Notes under the pieces: generated by a model | The model's database searches: none | What the model was told of the DNA's origin: nothing | The model's input: only the letters and a program-made list of their open reading frames with translations | Position numbers and translations under genes: made by a program | Source of the DNA: Desemzia incerta | GTDB lineage: Bacteria; Bacillota; Bacilli; Lactobacillales; Carnobacteriaceae | DNA: 64,000 bases | NCBI RefSeq assembly: GCF_900115825.1 | Contig: NZ_FOXW01000003.1 | Coordinates: forward strand, 186,001-250,000 | Reading direction: 5' to 3' | In this document: in pieces, positions 8,723 to 15,681 of the stretch | Layout of the letters: the number at the start of each line of letters is the position of its first letter | Numbering within the stretch: the stretch's first letter is position 1

Positions 8723-10393
8723 TTAAAAGAGTCCGGTGATCTCTCCATTTTCTTTAATGTCCATATTCAAGGCTGCCGGTTTTTTCGGCAGACCAGGCAT
8801 CGTCAATACATCCCCTGTCAAAGCCACAATAAATCCAGCACCTAATTTAGGGATAAATTCTCTTACAGTAATCGAAAAATCTTCAGGACGACCTAATTTT
8901 TTCGGATCATCTGAAAGTGAATACTGGGTTTTCGCCATACAGACTGGCAAATGACCCCATCCTCTGCGTTCGAATAATTTCATTTGGGCCGCAGCTTTTT
9001 TAGTGAAAGAAACTTCTTTTCCTCCATAAATATCTGTGACAACTCGCTGCACTTTCTCTGCTAACGTACTAGAGTCATCATAAAGAGGCACAAAGGTTTC
9101 ACGTTTTTGATCGGAGATTTCAATAACTTTTTGAGCTAATTCAACTCCGCCTTCTGAGCCATTTGCCCAAACAGAAGCATTGGCGTAAGGGATATTCTTT
9201 TGTTCCAGTAATTCAGCTAATCCGTTGATTTCAGAAGGAGTGTCTTTACTGAATTCATTGATAGCAACGACAACTGGCAATTCATACCGTTGGATATTTT
9301 CAATGTGTTTTTCTAGATTGCTGAATCCTTTACGAATAGCTTCTACATTTTCTTCTTCTAATTGGTCTTTCAAAACCCCACCATGCATTTTTAAGGCGCG
9401 AATCGTCGCTACGATAACCACCACATCAGGAGATTTTTCCAAATTAGGAACTTTGATGTCTAAGAACTTTTCTGCGCCTAAGTCTGCACCAAATCCAGCT
9501 TCGGTTACCGTGTAATCCGCTAACTTCATCGCTGTGCTTGTGGCTAAAACGCTGTTGCAGCCATGAGCAATATTGGCAAATGGACCACCATGAACTAAAG
9601 CAGGAGTATGTTCCAATGTTTGGACAAGGTTCGGCTTGATTGCGTCTTTCAATAACAATGCTAAAGCCCCTTCAACTTGTAAATCTGCTACAGTAACTGG
9701 TTTTTTGTCGTATGTTTCGGCTACCACGATTCGTTTTAGACGCTCTTTTAGATCATTCAATCCAGTTGTCAAACAAAGAATGGCCATCAACTCGCTGGCG
9801 ACTGTAATATCAAATCCATCTTCCCTAGGTACGCCGTTTATTCTTCCGCCTAAACCAACGACCACTTGGCGTAACGCACGGTCATTCAAATCCACCGCTC
9901 TTTTCCAAGAAACAGTCGTTGGATTGATGTTGCATTCGTTTCCTTGATAAATATGATTATCGATAAAAGCAGACAATGCATTGTTAGCTGACGTCAATGC
10001 ATGAAGATCTCCTGTAAAATGCAAATTAATATCTTCCATAGGAATGACTTGCGCATACCCGCCTCCAGCTGCTCCACCTTTAATTCCCATCGTAGGACCC
10101 AGAGAAGGCTCTCTTAAAGCAAGAATAGTAGATTCTCCAACTCTTGATAAAGCATCTGCTAAACCGACAGATATAGTCGATTTTCCTTCCCCGGCAGGAG
10201 TCGGGTTGATAGACGTGACTAACACCAATTTTCCATTTGGCTTATCTTTCAACTGTTGGATCGTCTCCAACTTTATTTTAGCTTTATCGTCTCCGTACAG
10301 TTCTAAATCTTCTTCTGTTAATTGGATCGTTTGAGCAATCTCTTTGATTTTCTTTTTCTTTGATTGCTGTGCAATTTGGATATCTGATAACAT
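8723..10393 (-). CDS. fhs: Formate-tetrahydrofolate ligase
   Basis: A roughly 556-residue enzyme that joins formate to tetrahydrofolate with ATP, making 10-formyl-THF for purine and initiator formyl-methionine synthesis. The P-loop [10 protein letters not shown] is at about residues 65-74, with the family segments [21 protein letters not shown] and ELMAILCL downstream. I prefer the ATG at 10393: the ATG at 10405 lies within one base of the AGGAAGG ribosome-binding site, although the spacing to 10393 is somewhat long. It is transcribed alone and ends at its own terminator. Confidence 0.95.
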   Translation of the reverse strand: MLSDIQIAQQSKKKKIKEIAQTIQLTEEDLELYGDDKAKIKLETIQQLKDKPNGKLVLVTSINPTPAGEGKSTISVGLADALSRVGESTILALREPSLGPTMGIKGGAAGGGYAQVIPMEDINLHFTGDLHALTSANNALSAFIDNHIYQGNECNINPTTVSWKRAVDLNDRALRQVVVGLGGRINGVPREDGFDITVASELMAILCLTTGLNDLKERLKRIVVAETYDKKPVTVADLQVEGALALLLKDAIKPNLVQTLEHTPALVHGGPFANIAHGCNSVLATSTAMKLADYTVTEAGFGADLGAEKFLDIKVPNLEKSPDVVVIVATIRALKMHGGVLKDQLEEENVEAIRKGFSNLEKHIENIQRYELPVVVAINEFSKDTPSEINGLAELLEQKNIPYANASVWANGSEGGVELAQKVIEISDQKRETFVPLYDDSSTLAEKVQRVVTDIYGGKEVSFTKKAAAQMKLFERRGWGHLPVCMAKTQYSLSDDPKKLGRPEDFSITVREFIPKLGAGFIVALTGDVLTMPGLPKKPAALNMDIKENGEITGLF

Positions 10394-10524
10394 ACAAGCG
10401 TTCATCCTTCCTATATTGGATCTCTTTATTCCTTCTTTTCTAGTATACCGTATTATTTAAACGAACAAAACTTCTCTTAAACATTTTGATCAAAGAATCT
10501 CAACCAAATTGAATCAGTTTTTCG

Positions 10525-10553
10525 TTGACGGATTATTTGTTTATCCATATAAT
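10525..10553 (+). promoter_or_regulatory. Sigma-A promoter of the cold-shock gene
   Basis: TTGACG (10525-10530), a 17-base spacer and a perfect TATAAT (10548-10553). Transcription would start near 10560, giving a leader of about 65 bases. That leader begins with a small hairpin (AAGCC/GGCTT, 10560-10578) and ends with AGGAGG (10612-10617). Structured leaders are usual in csp mRNAs. Confidence 0.85.
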
Positions 10554-10626
10554 GATTTAAAGCCCTGCATTTTGGCTTGTAATACCATCGCATTCAAAAT
10601 ATCCCCTACTTAGGAGGAACCCTATC

Positions 10627-10830
10627 ATGGAAAATGGTGTTGTGAAATGGTTCAATAATGACAAAGGCTATGGCTTCATAGAATACAATGATTCAGAAGA
10701 CATATTCGTACATTTTACAGGTATTGAAGCAGAGGGGTATAAATCTCTTTCAGATGGACAAAAAGTAACTTTTACAATCGCTGAAGGAAGCCGCGGCTCT
10801 CAAGCCACCAGTGTTAGAGTCGTTGAATAA
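10627..10830 (+). CDS. Cold-shock protein, CspA family
   Basis: A 67-residue single-domain cold-shock protein, an RNA chaperone that melts mRNA structure. The two RNA-binding motifs KGYGFIEY and IFVHFT are intact and the length is standard. AGGAGG is nine bases before the ATG. It is monocistronic, with a strong promoter upstream and a bidirectional terminator downstream. Paralogues are common, so the individual csp letter cannot be assigned from sequence alone. Confidence 0.96.
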   Translation: MENGVVKWFNNDKGYGFIEYNDSEDIFVHFTGIEAEGYKSLSDGQKVTFTIAEGSRGSQATSVRVVE

Positions 10831-10898
10831 TATCTGCAGTCCACTAAAAGACAGCAGAGACATATGAGAAATAACAGATAAAACGAGTTTAGTGCAAG

Positions 10899-10932
10899 AA
10901 AAAAAGAGTGGGCTTAATCCCCGCTCTTTTTT
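10899..10932. terminator. Bidirectional terminator between csp and ebsA-like gene
   Basis: AAAAAGAGTGGG and CCCGCTCTTTTTT pair across a six-base loop with A and T runs on both sides. It serves the rightward csp gene and the leftward EbsA-like gene. Confidence 0.85.
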
Positions 10933-10968
10933 CTTATTTTCCACTTTTTTATCCTACTACTATATTAC

Positions 10969-11406
10969 TCAATATTCTGAAAAAATTTCTTGCTGCTCTT
11001 CTAACAGTATTCCCGGATAAGAAACTTTTACATAGGATAAAAATCGTTGTTTGTTTTTTTGATTCAAATAAAACCGATATGGTTCAACATCATCATTATT
11101 AAACAAAATCAAGCCTCTAGTACTGGAGAACATGATTTTAGTGATCGATTCTGCAGAGATGATTTTTTTCTTTCTAAAGTAAGCAAAAATAAATTGCTGA
11201 TTTTCGATACTTAGCTGAAGAGCTCTAGCCAAAACGATCAACCCAACCGCAAGAATTCCAAATAATACACTGATCCAATTAAAAGTAGTGTATTCCAAAG
11301 CTGCTATAACAGCTATAAAAAAAGTCAGCCAACAAACAGACCAATAAATGATCTGATAAGCAGGTTCAAAAGAAAGGATCACTTTAAACATTTTATTGCG
11401 CTTCAC
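10969..11406 (-). CDS. Two-TM membrane protein, EbsA-like
   Basis: A 145-residue protein with two adjacent membrane helices (about residues 19-37 and 43-62) followed by a cytosolic domain of about 80 residues rich in beta-strand-like segments, possibly PH-like. The gene order csp, this protein, RNase HI-like protein is one I associate with EbsA of enterococci and related lactic acid bacteria; size and topology agree, but I have not aligned it. Function is not established. The start is GTG at 11406 with GAGGG six bases upstream. It is divergent from the RNase HI-like gene. Confidence 0.55.
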   Translation of the reverse strand: MKRNKMFKVILSFEPAYQIIYWSVCWLTFFIAVIAALEYTTFNWISVLFGILAVGLIVLARALQLSIENQQFIFAYFRKKKIISAESITKIMFSSTRGLILFNNDDVEPYRFYLNQKNKQRFLSYVKVSYPGILLEEQQEIFSEY

Positions 11407-11512
11407 ACAATTCCCTCACATTCATCCTATGTAAAACAATACATAAAGATTTCTATCTATGTCATCATTATTAAAAAAGAAATTAACTCATTCGCTAAAG
11501 GAGTCTATATAC

Positions 11513-11923
11513 ATGTTGAAACTTTATACTGATGCAGCTACTAAAGGAAATCCTGGTCCTAGTGGAATAGGGTTCGTCATAGTTGGCGAGAATCAGCACG
11601 AACAAGTCGCGGTCCCTCTTAAAGGTATTTATAGCAATCACGAAGCTGAATTTATCGCTTTAATTAAAGGGCTGTCTTATGTTATTGAACATAACATGGA
11701 AAGTGAATTATTACAAATATTCTCTGACAGCAAGATAGCGGTATCAGCCGTTGAGAAAAAATACGTCAAAAACGAAAGTTTTAAACCTTATCTAAAAGAT
11801 TTACTCTCTCTATTGAAACATTTTGAAGTCTATTTGATTCACTGGATCCCAGACGCTCAAAACAAAGGAGCTGATAATTTAGCTCGACAAGCATTGCGAA
11901 AAATAAACCTTTCAGATTCTTAA
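11513..11923 (+). CDS. RNase HI-like (reverse-transcriptase-like) protein
   Basis: A 136-residue RNase H-fold protein. The four acidic residues of the DEDD site are in place: Asp7 in YTDAATKGNPG, Glu46 in NHEAEFIAL, Asp72 in FSDSKIAV and Asp121 in GADNLARQA. It therefore probably cleaves RNA in RNA-DNA hybrids. It lacks an N-terminal hybrid-binding domain and is the short YpdQ/RNase HI-like type, which in some species has reduced activity. The start at 11513 is nine bases after AAAGGAG; an ATG at 11459 adds 18 unsupported residues. A long untranslated region follows. Confidence 0.85.
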   Translation: MLKLYTDAATKGNPGPSGIGFVIVGENQHEQVAVPLKGIYSNHEAEFIALIKGLSYVIEHNMESELLQIFSDSKIAVSAVEKKYVKNESFKPYLKDLLSLLKHFEVYLIHWIPDAQNKGADNLARQALRKINLSDS

Positions 11924-12184
11924 AGATGATGAATCATTTCACTATTGTATCATTGTCTCATTGAATGGTATACGGAAATTTATATTCCAGCCTTGTTTAT
12001 ACAACATCTTTAGAAAAAATTAACCTTTGTCAGATAAGTCTTTCGTTGGTTGGTTGTATACAGAAACTACATTTTTCTGCTCTGTAATTTTCGTTTCCCC
12101 ACTAGTTGTATCAAGAAACTAACTGCTGGAAACGCCATAATGAAAGCAATCATTAATGCTTAATAGTCACAAACGGATAGCAAT
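11924..12184. other. Convergent intergenic region with repeats, no gene seen
   Basis: About 260 bases without a supportable ORF lie between two converging genes. It contains two near-identical 17-base direct repeats, GTTGTATACAGAAACTA at 12053 and GTTGTATCAAGAAACTA at 12105, and an inverted copy of the GTTGTAT core (ATACAAC) near 11999. It may be a long 3' UTR of the RNase HI-like gene or contain a small RNA. Confidence 0.5.
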
Positions 12185-12224
12185 AAAAAAATCCGCAGGC
12201 GAGAAATTCCCTGCGGATTTTTTT
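12185..12224. terminator. Bidirectional terminator after ypsC
   Basis: AAAAAAATCCGCAGG and CCTGCGGATTTTTTT form a strong stem over a short loop, flanked by A and T runs, immediately downstream of the methyltransferase stop. Confidence 0.9.
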
Positions 12225-12229
12225 ACTCT

Positions 12230-13387
12230 TTATTCGTTTTCTTTTTTCACACGAGGTGGACGTTTTCCCCAATATTGGAACAAGTCCGTACGTAAAGCTC
12301 CATTATACAATTTACGTTTTTTAGTCGCTTTTTCTCCGTATTCTTTCTCAAAGGTCAAATCACTTGTTAAAATGTATTTGCTCCAAGTATCTAATGGGCG
12401 GAAAACTTTCCCCATTTCACGATAGAGTTGGCGCACTTCTTCTTCTTCTCCCAAACGTTGTCCGTAAGGCGGATTAGCTACCATAACTCCATACTCTTTT
12501 TCAGTCGTAAAATCAGCTACTTGCATTTGTTTGAATGTGATGCTGTCTAATACTCCTGCTTCAGCAGCATTGCGCTTAGCGATCTCAATCAATTTGCCAT
12601 CGATATCTGATGCTTGGATGTCCAACTCTACATTATAGTCTGCTTCTTTTTCAGCTTGTTCACGTGCGCTATCCCAAACTTCTTTGTCAAACCAGTCCCA
12701 CTCTTCACAAACAAAAGAACGATTGAAACCAGGTGCCATATTGTGACCAATCAACGCAGCTTCAATAGCAATTGTACCTGAACCGCACATAGGATCTAAA
12801 AAGGGTTTGTCTTTTCTCCACGTAGTTAACATCACTAAGGCAGCGGCCATATTTTCTTTCAAAGGTGCTCCACCTTTTTCAGTACGATAGCCACGTTTGA
12901 ATAAACTTGAACCTGTCGTATCTAAAGTGATGGTTACTTTGTCTTTCAGTAAAGCTACTTCCAAAGGAAACAATGCTCCGCTTTCAGGCAAACGAGTTGT
13001 GCGATGGTAAACATCGCTTAATCGGTTTACGATGGCTTTTTTTACGATCGCTTGACAATCTGACACACTATACAATTTAGATTTGATTGATTTTCCAGCC
13101 ACAGGAAATTCTCCATCCATTGGAATAAGGTCTTCCCATGCCACTGCTTTTGTTTTTTCAAATAATTCATCAAACGTAAAAGCCTCAAATTCAGCTACAA
13201 CGATTTTGATACGGTCTGCTGTACGCAACCAAAGATTCGTGCGGGCGATGTCTTCCAAACCGCCTTCAAAATAAACTTTTCCGTTTTCAACTTCGCAGTC
13301 ATAGCCGAGTTGACGCAATTCTTTTCCTACTAAAGCTTCAATACCGCTAGCTGCAGTAGCAACCAATTTAAATTTTTTTGAATTCAT
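12230..13387 (-). CDS. ypsC: THUMP-domain 23S rRNA guanine-N2 methyltransferase, YpsC/RlmL-type
   Basis: A 385-residue class I SAM-dependent RNA methyltransferase. An N-terminal THUMP RNA-binding region (about 40-160) precedes the methyltransferase core. The SAM-binding box LDPMCGSGTI is at 197-206 and the catalytic NPPYG at 305-309, typical of amino-group methylation of guanine or adenine. It matches Bacillus YpsC, related to the N-terminal half of E. coli RlmL. Its place beside rnpB and gpsB is the same as in Bacillus. The target base (G2445 equivalent) is inferred from the family. Confidence 0.9.
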   Translation of the reverse strand: MNSKKFKLVATAASGIEALVGKELRQLGYDCEVENGKVYFEGGLEDIARTNLWLRTADRIKIVVAEFEAFTFDELFEKTKAVAWEDLIPMDGEFPVAGKSIKSKLYSVSDCQAIVKKAIVNRLSDVYHRTTRLPESGALFPLEVALLKDKVTITLDTTGSSLFKRGYRTEKGGAPLKENMAAALVMLTTWRKDKPFLDPMCGSGTIAIEAALIGHNMAPGFNRSFVCEEWDWFDKEVWDSAREQAEKEADYNVELDIQASDIDGKLIEIAKRNAAEAGVLDSITFKQMQVADFTTEKEYGVMVANPPYGQRLGEEEEVRQLYREMGKVFRPLDTWSKYILTSDLTFEKEYGEKATKKRKLYNGALRTDLFQYWGKRPPRVKKENE

Positions 13388-13453
13388 ATAGAGTACTCCA
13401 TTCTTTTTCTACTATACTAATGCCTATTGATAAAAAAGCAAAAAATATGTACA

Positions 13454-13479
13454 AAACCCTCCTTAAAAAAGGAGGGTTT
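13454..13479 (-). terminator. Terminator of rnpB
   Basis: AAACCCTCCTT and AAGGAGGGTTT pair over a short A loop directly after the RNase P RNA 3' end on the minus strand. Confidence 0.85.
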
Positions 13480-13485
13480 CCCTGA

Positions 13486-13875
13486 TTTGTAAATTTCTGT
13501 AAGCCATGTTCTGTCTCGGATAATCTTCAGGCTCGAATTATCCGGAGGCAATCATCTGTCTGCAAAAAATTGCCTCTTTCATCTGTTCATTTCCATAGAA
13601 AGAGTGCCCCTACCAAAGTTTGGGTTGCTCGCTCGAGGGGTTTACCCGTTCCACCAATATTGTTTCCAATATTGCTTCGTCACTGTGGCACTTTCAAGAA
13701 TACTCAGGCATAGCGTTTCCGCCTTAGCCTTTTTTTCTGCCGTCACTCCAACATAAGTTGGAGGCCTTAGCTTATGATTTCGCTAAGCACGAACACTACA
13801 AACATCTCAGTTTGTGCGAGCATGGACTTTCCTCAGCCTAGTCAAGCTAGACCGCGATTGCCCGAAATTTACAAA
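13486..13875 (-). ncRNA. rnpB: RNase P RNA, Bacillus (B) type
   Basis: The catalytic RNA of RNase P, which removes 5' leaders from pre-tRNAs. On the minus strand the 5' region contains GAGGAAAGTCCATGCTCGC and the 3' region contains GAACATGGCTTACAG, the universally conserved parts of the RNA. The terminal sequences TTTGTAAATTT and AAATTTACAAA pair to form the closing P1 helix, which fixes both ends within a few bases. Its position between ypsC and gpsB is as in Bacillus. Length of about 390 nt fits the B type. Confidence 0.97.
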
Positions 13876-13879
13876 TATT

Positions 13880-13909
13880 AGTGTAACACATTATCTAAAG
13901 ATTATTCAA
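13880..13909 (-). promoter_or_regulatory. Probable rnpB promoter overlapping the gpsB 3' end
   Basis: On the minus strand TTGAAT (13904-13909), an 18-base spacer and TACACT (13880-13885) place the start within a few bases of the P1 helix of rnpB. The -35 lies over the last codons of gpsB. Confidence 0.6.
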
Positions 13910-14240
13910 AATCATTTGAGTGATCCGCATCTAATTTAGAACCGAATACATGTCTTTCTAGATTAGAAAGTCGCTTCAAAATGTCAAAATTAGTAACTGT
14001 ATTCGCTGATTGACCAGATTGACTTGGTTTTTGCAACGAAACTTGTTTTGTTAATTCATCTACCTTGCTATGTAGACGTTCATTTTCAGCTTTCAACTGA
14101 CTGATTTCTTTATTGTAGGATTCATAATCACGAATGACTTCATCCAAATACTCATCTACTTCTGCTGGGTTGTAACCGCGCATCCCTGTTTTAAATTCTT
14201 TTTGAAGGATGTCTTTAGTCGTTAAAGTTCTATCTGCCAT
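13902..14240 (-). CDS. gpsB: Cell-division protein GpsB
   Basis: A 112-residue cytosolic DivIVA-like protein that coordinates peptidoglycan synthases between septum and side wall. The N-terminal LTTKDILQKEFKTGMRGYNPAEVDEYLDEVI segment is the lipid- and partner-binding domain of the family; a coiled coil runs from about residue 35 to 65, and the short C-terminal domain with NLERHVFGS forms the hexamer. A Gln/Ser-rich linker separates the two. Partners are usually class A PBPs, and ponA lies two genes away. Its 3' end carries the probable rnpB promoter. Confidence 0.95.
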   Translation of the reverse strand: MADRTLTTKDILQKEFKTGMRGYNPAEVDEYLDEVIRDYESYNKEISQLKAENERLHSKVDELTKQVSLQKPSQSGQSANTVTNFDILKRLSNLERHVFGSKLDADHSNDFE

Positions 14241-14378
14241 AATTACACCTCATTCGTCTCATCTTTTATATCTTAATAGAAACTCTCTTATACATTCCTA
14301 TTATAACAAAGATACCGTCAAAAAAAAACAGCAAACTGAACTTTTAATATTTTATCCTCTTTTTCATTTTTTGCCGAT

Positions 14379-14921
14379 TTATTCCATCCCAAATTCAATT
14401 GTATTTTGCAACTGATCGAAATCAATTAAGCGACATTCATAAGGGGTCTTTTCTTGTTTCTTTTGGATCGCTTGGTAGACAAACGACGTTTTCCCTTCAT
14501 GTTCAGGATCATAAACCAATAAAGCGGCGTCCGTATGGTCTAACATGAACTGTTGATGATTTTTTAATTGTGATGGATCTTTATAAGGTTGATGAGAAGT
14601 TGACTCTGTATAGTCAGCCATTTGTTGAAGTTCCATCAATTTTGTTTTGCTTTCTTCTTTCCAATTTGAACCGAATTCGAGAAAAGGAAATACAATGGCT
14701 TGTTTAACTTCAGGATAGTCTTTCTTTAATTCGTCGACCACTTCGACAGCCCATTGTTCTACTCCTAATTGGCCGCTCGTCAGAATCCAGTCGACTCCAC
14801 TTTCGATAAATTGGCTAATTTCATTTTTTAAAGTTTTTTTGATTACGTTGATTTTAGGATCTTTACCAGTAAATACTCCTAATTCATAGGTTCGATAGCC
14901 GCTGATATATAAGTTTGTCAT
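14379..14921 (-). CDS. ypsA: YpsA-like SLOG-domain protein (DUF1273)
   Basis: A 180-residue protein of the YpsA family with a Rossmann-like SLOG fold, thought to bind a nucleotide-derived ligand. Family segments visible are ISGYRTYELGVF at the N-terminus, DWILTSGQLGVEQWAVEV, and the later DAALLVYDPEHEGKTSFVYQAI. In Bacillus and Staphylococcus YpsA affects cell division, and it neighbours gpsB there as here. The exact biochemical role is unknown. The gene diverges from recU. Confidence 0.9.
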   Translation of the reverse strand: MTNLYISGYRTYELGVFTGKDPKINVIKKTLKNEISQFIESGVDWILTSGQLGVEQWAVEVVDELKKDYPEVKQAIVFPFLEFGSNWKEESKTKLMELQQMADYTESTSHQPYKDPSQLKNHQQFMLDHTDAALLVYDPEHEGKTSFVYQAIQKKQEKTPYECRLIDFDQLQNTIEFGME

Positions 14922-14960
14922 AAAGTCACTGAATCTCCTTTTCTTTCAAGTATTATATTT

Positions 14961-14968
14961 GGTATAAT
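14961..14968 (+). promoter_or_regulatory. Extended -10 promoter of recU-ponA
   Basis: TGGTATAAT is a perfect TATAAT (14963-14968) with the TGn extension (TG at 14960-14961), which can compensate for the poor -35 upstream. It lies about 22 bases before the recU ATG. Confidence 0.65.
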
Positions 14969-14989
14969 GCACATTAGGAAGTGATGCAA

Positions 14990-15607
14990 ATGGTAGTTAA
15001 TTATCCAAATGGCAAGCAATATACAAAGCCTGTTGTTGCTAAAACCCAACAAAATAGACAGCGTAAAAAAACTGTCTTCAGCAACCGAGGAATGTCGTTA
15101 GAGGATGATATCAATGATAGCAATATAACCTATCTAATACAAGAACGGGCTGTGATCCATAAAAAACCCACACCTATTCAAATTGTTAACGTTGATTATC
15201 CTAAACGAAGTGCTGCAGTTATTAAAGAGGCTTATTTCAAGCAAGCTTCTACTACTGACTACAATGGAGTCTATAAAGGATTTTATTTAGACTTTGAAGC
15301 AAAAGAAACCAAAAACAAACAGTCTTTTCCTTTAAAGAATTTTCATCAACATCAAATTACTCATATGCGTCAGTGTTTACGTCATGAGGGTATTTGTTTT
15401 GTCATTTTAAAGTTTTCGTCATTAAACCGTTTGTTTCTCTTGGAAGCTCGTCACTTATTGGATTTTTGGGATAAACAAGCTCGTGGCAGGAAATCTATTC
15501 CGCTAACTGAGCTTGAAAAAAAGGCTTATGAGATGTATTATAGTTTTTCGCCACGCATTCCTTATTTAGATGTGGTAGATCAAATCATAGAGAAATTCCG
15601 TATGTAA
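14990..15607 (+). CDS. recU: Holliday junction resolvase RecU
   Basis: A 205-residue endonuclease that resolves Holliday junctions during recombination and chromosome segregation. The sequence is strongly RecU-like: YPNGKQY start, FSNRGMSLEDDIN, IHKKPTPIQIVNVDYPKRSAAVIKEAYFKQ, STTDYNGVYKG and the active-site DFEAKETKNK, with catalytic acids and lysine present. The ATG at 14990 is eight bases after AGGAAG; upstream GTG and ATG codons are too close. It is followed by ponA after 74 bases, the conserved Bacillus pair (reversed naming recU/prfA-ponA). Confidence 0.97.
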   Translation: MVVNYPNGKQYTKPVVAKTQQNRQRKKTVFSNRGMSLEDDINDSNITYLIQERAVIHKKPTPIQIVNVDYPKRSAAVIKEAYFKQASTTDYNGVYKGFYLDFEAKETKNKQSFPLKNFHQHQITHMRQCLRHEGICFVILKFSSLNRLFLLEARHLLDFWDKQARGRKSIPLTELEKKAYEMYYSFSPRIPYLDVVDQIIEKFRM

Positions 15608-15681
15608 TGAAGATATAGGAAATCAGATTTAAATGTCAAAGCACATAGTTTATGTGGAAATTAGTTAAGGAGAATTAAGAT

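Noticed and set aside
12126-12140. cre-like site TGGAAACGCCATAA
   Set aside because: It fails the catabolite-responsive consensus at the last positions and lies downstream of two converging genes, not near a promoter.
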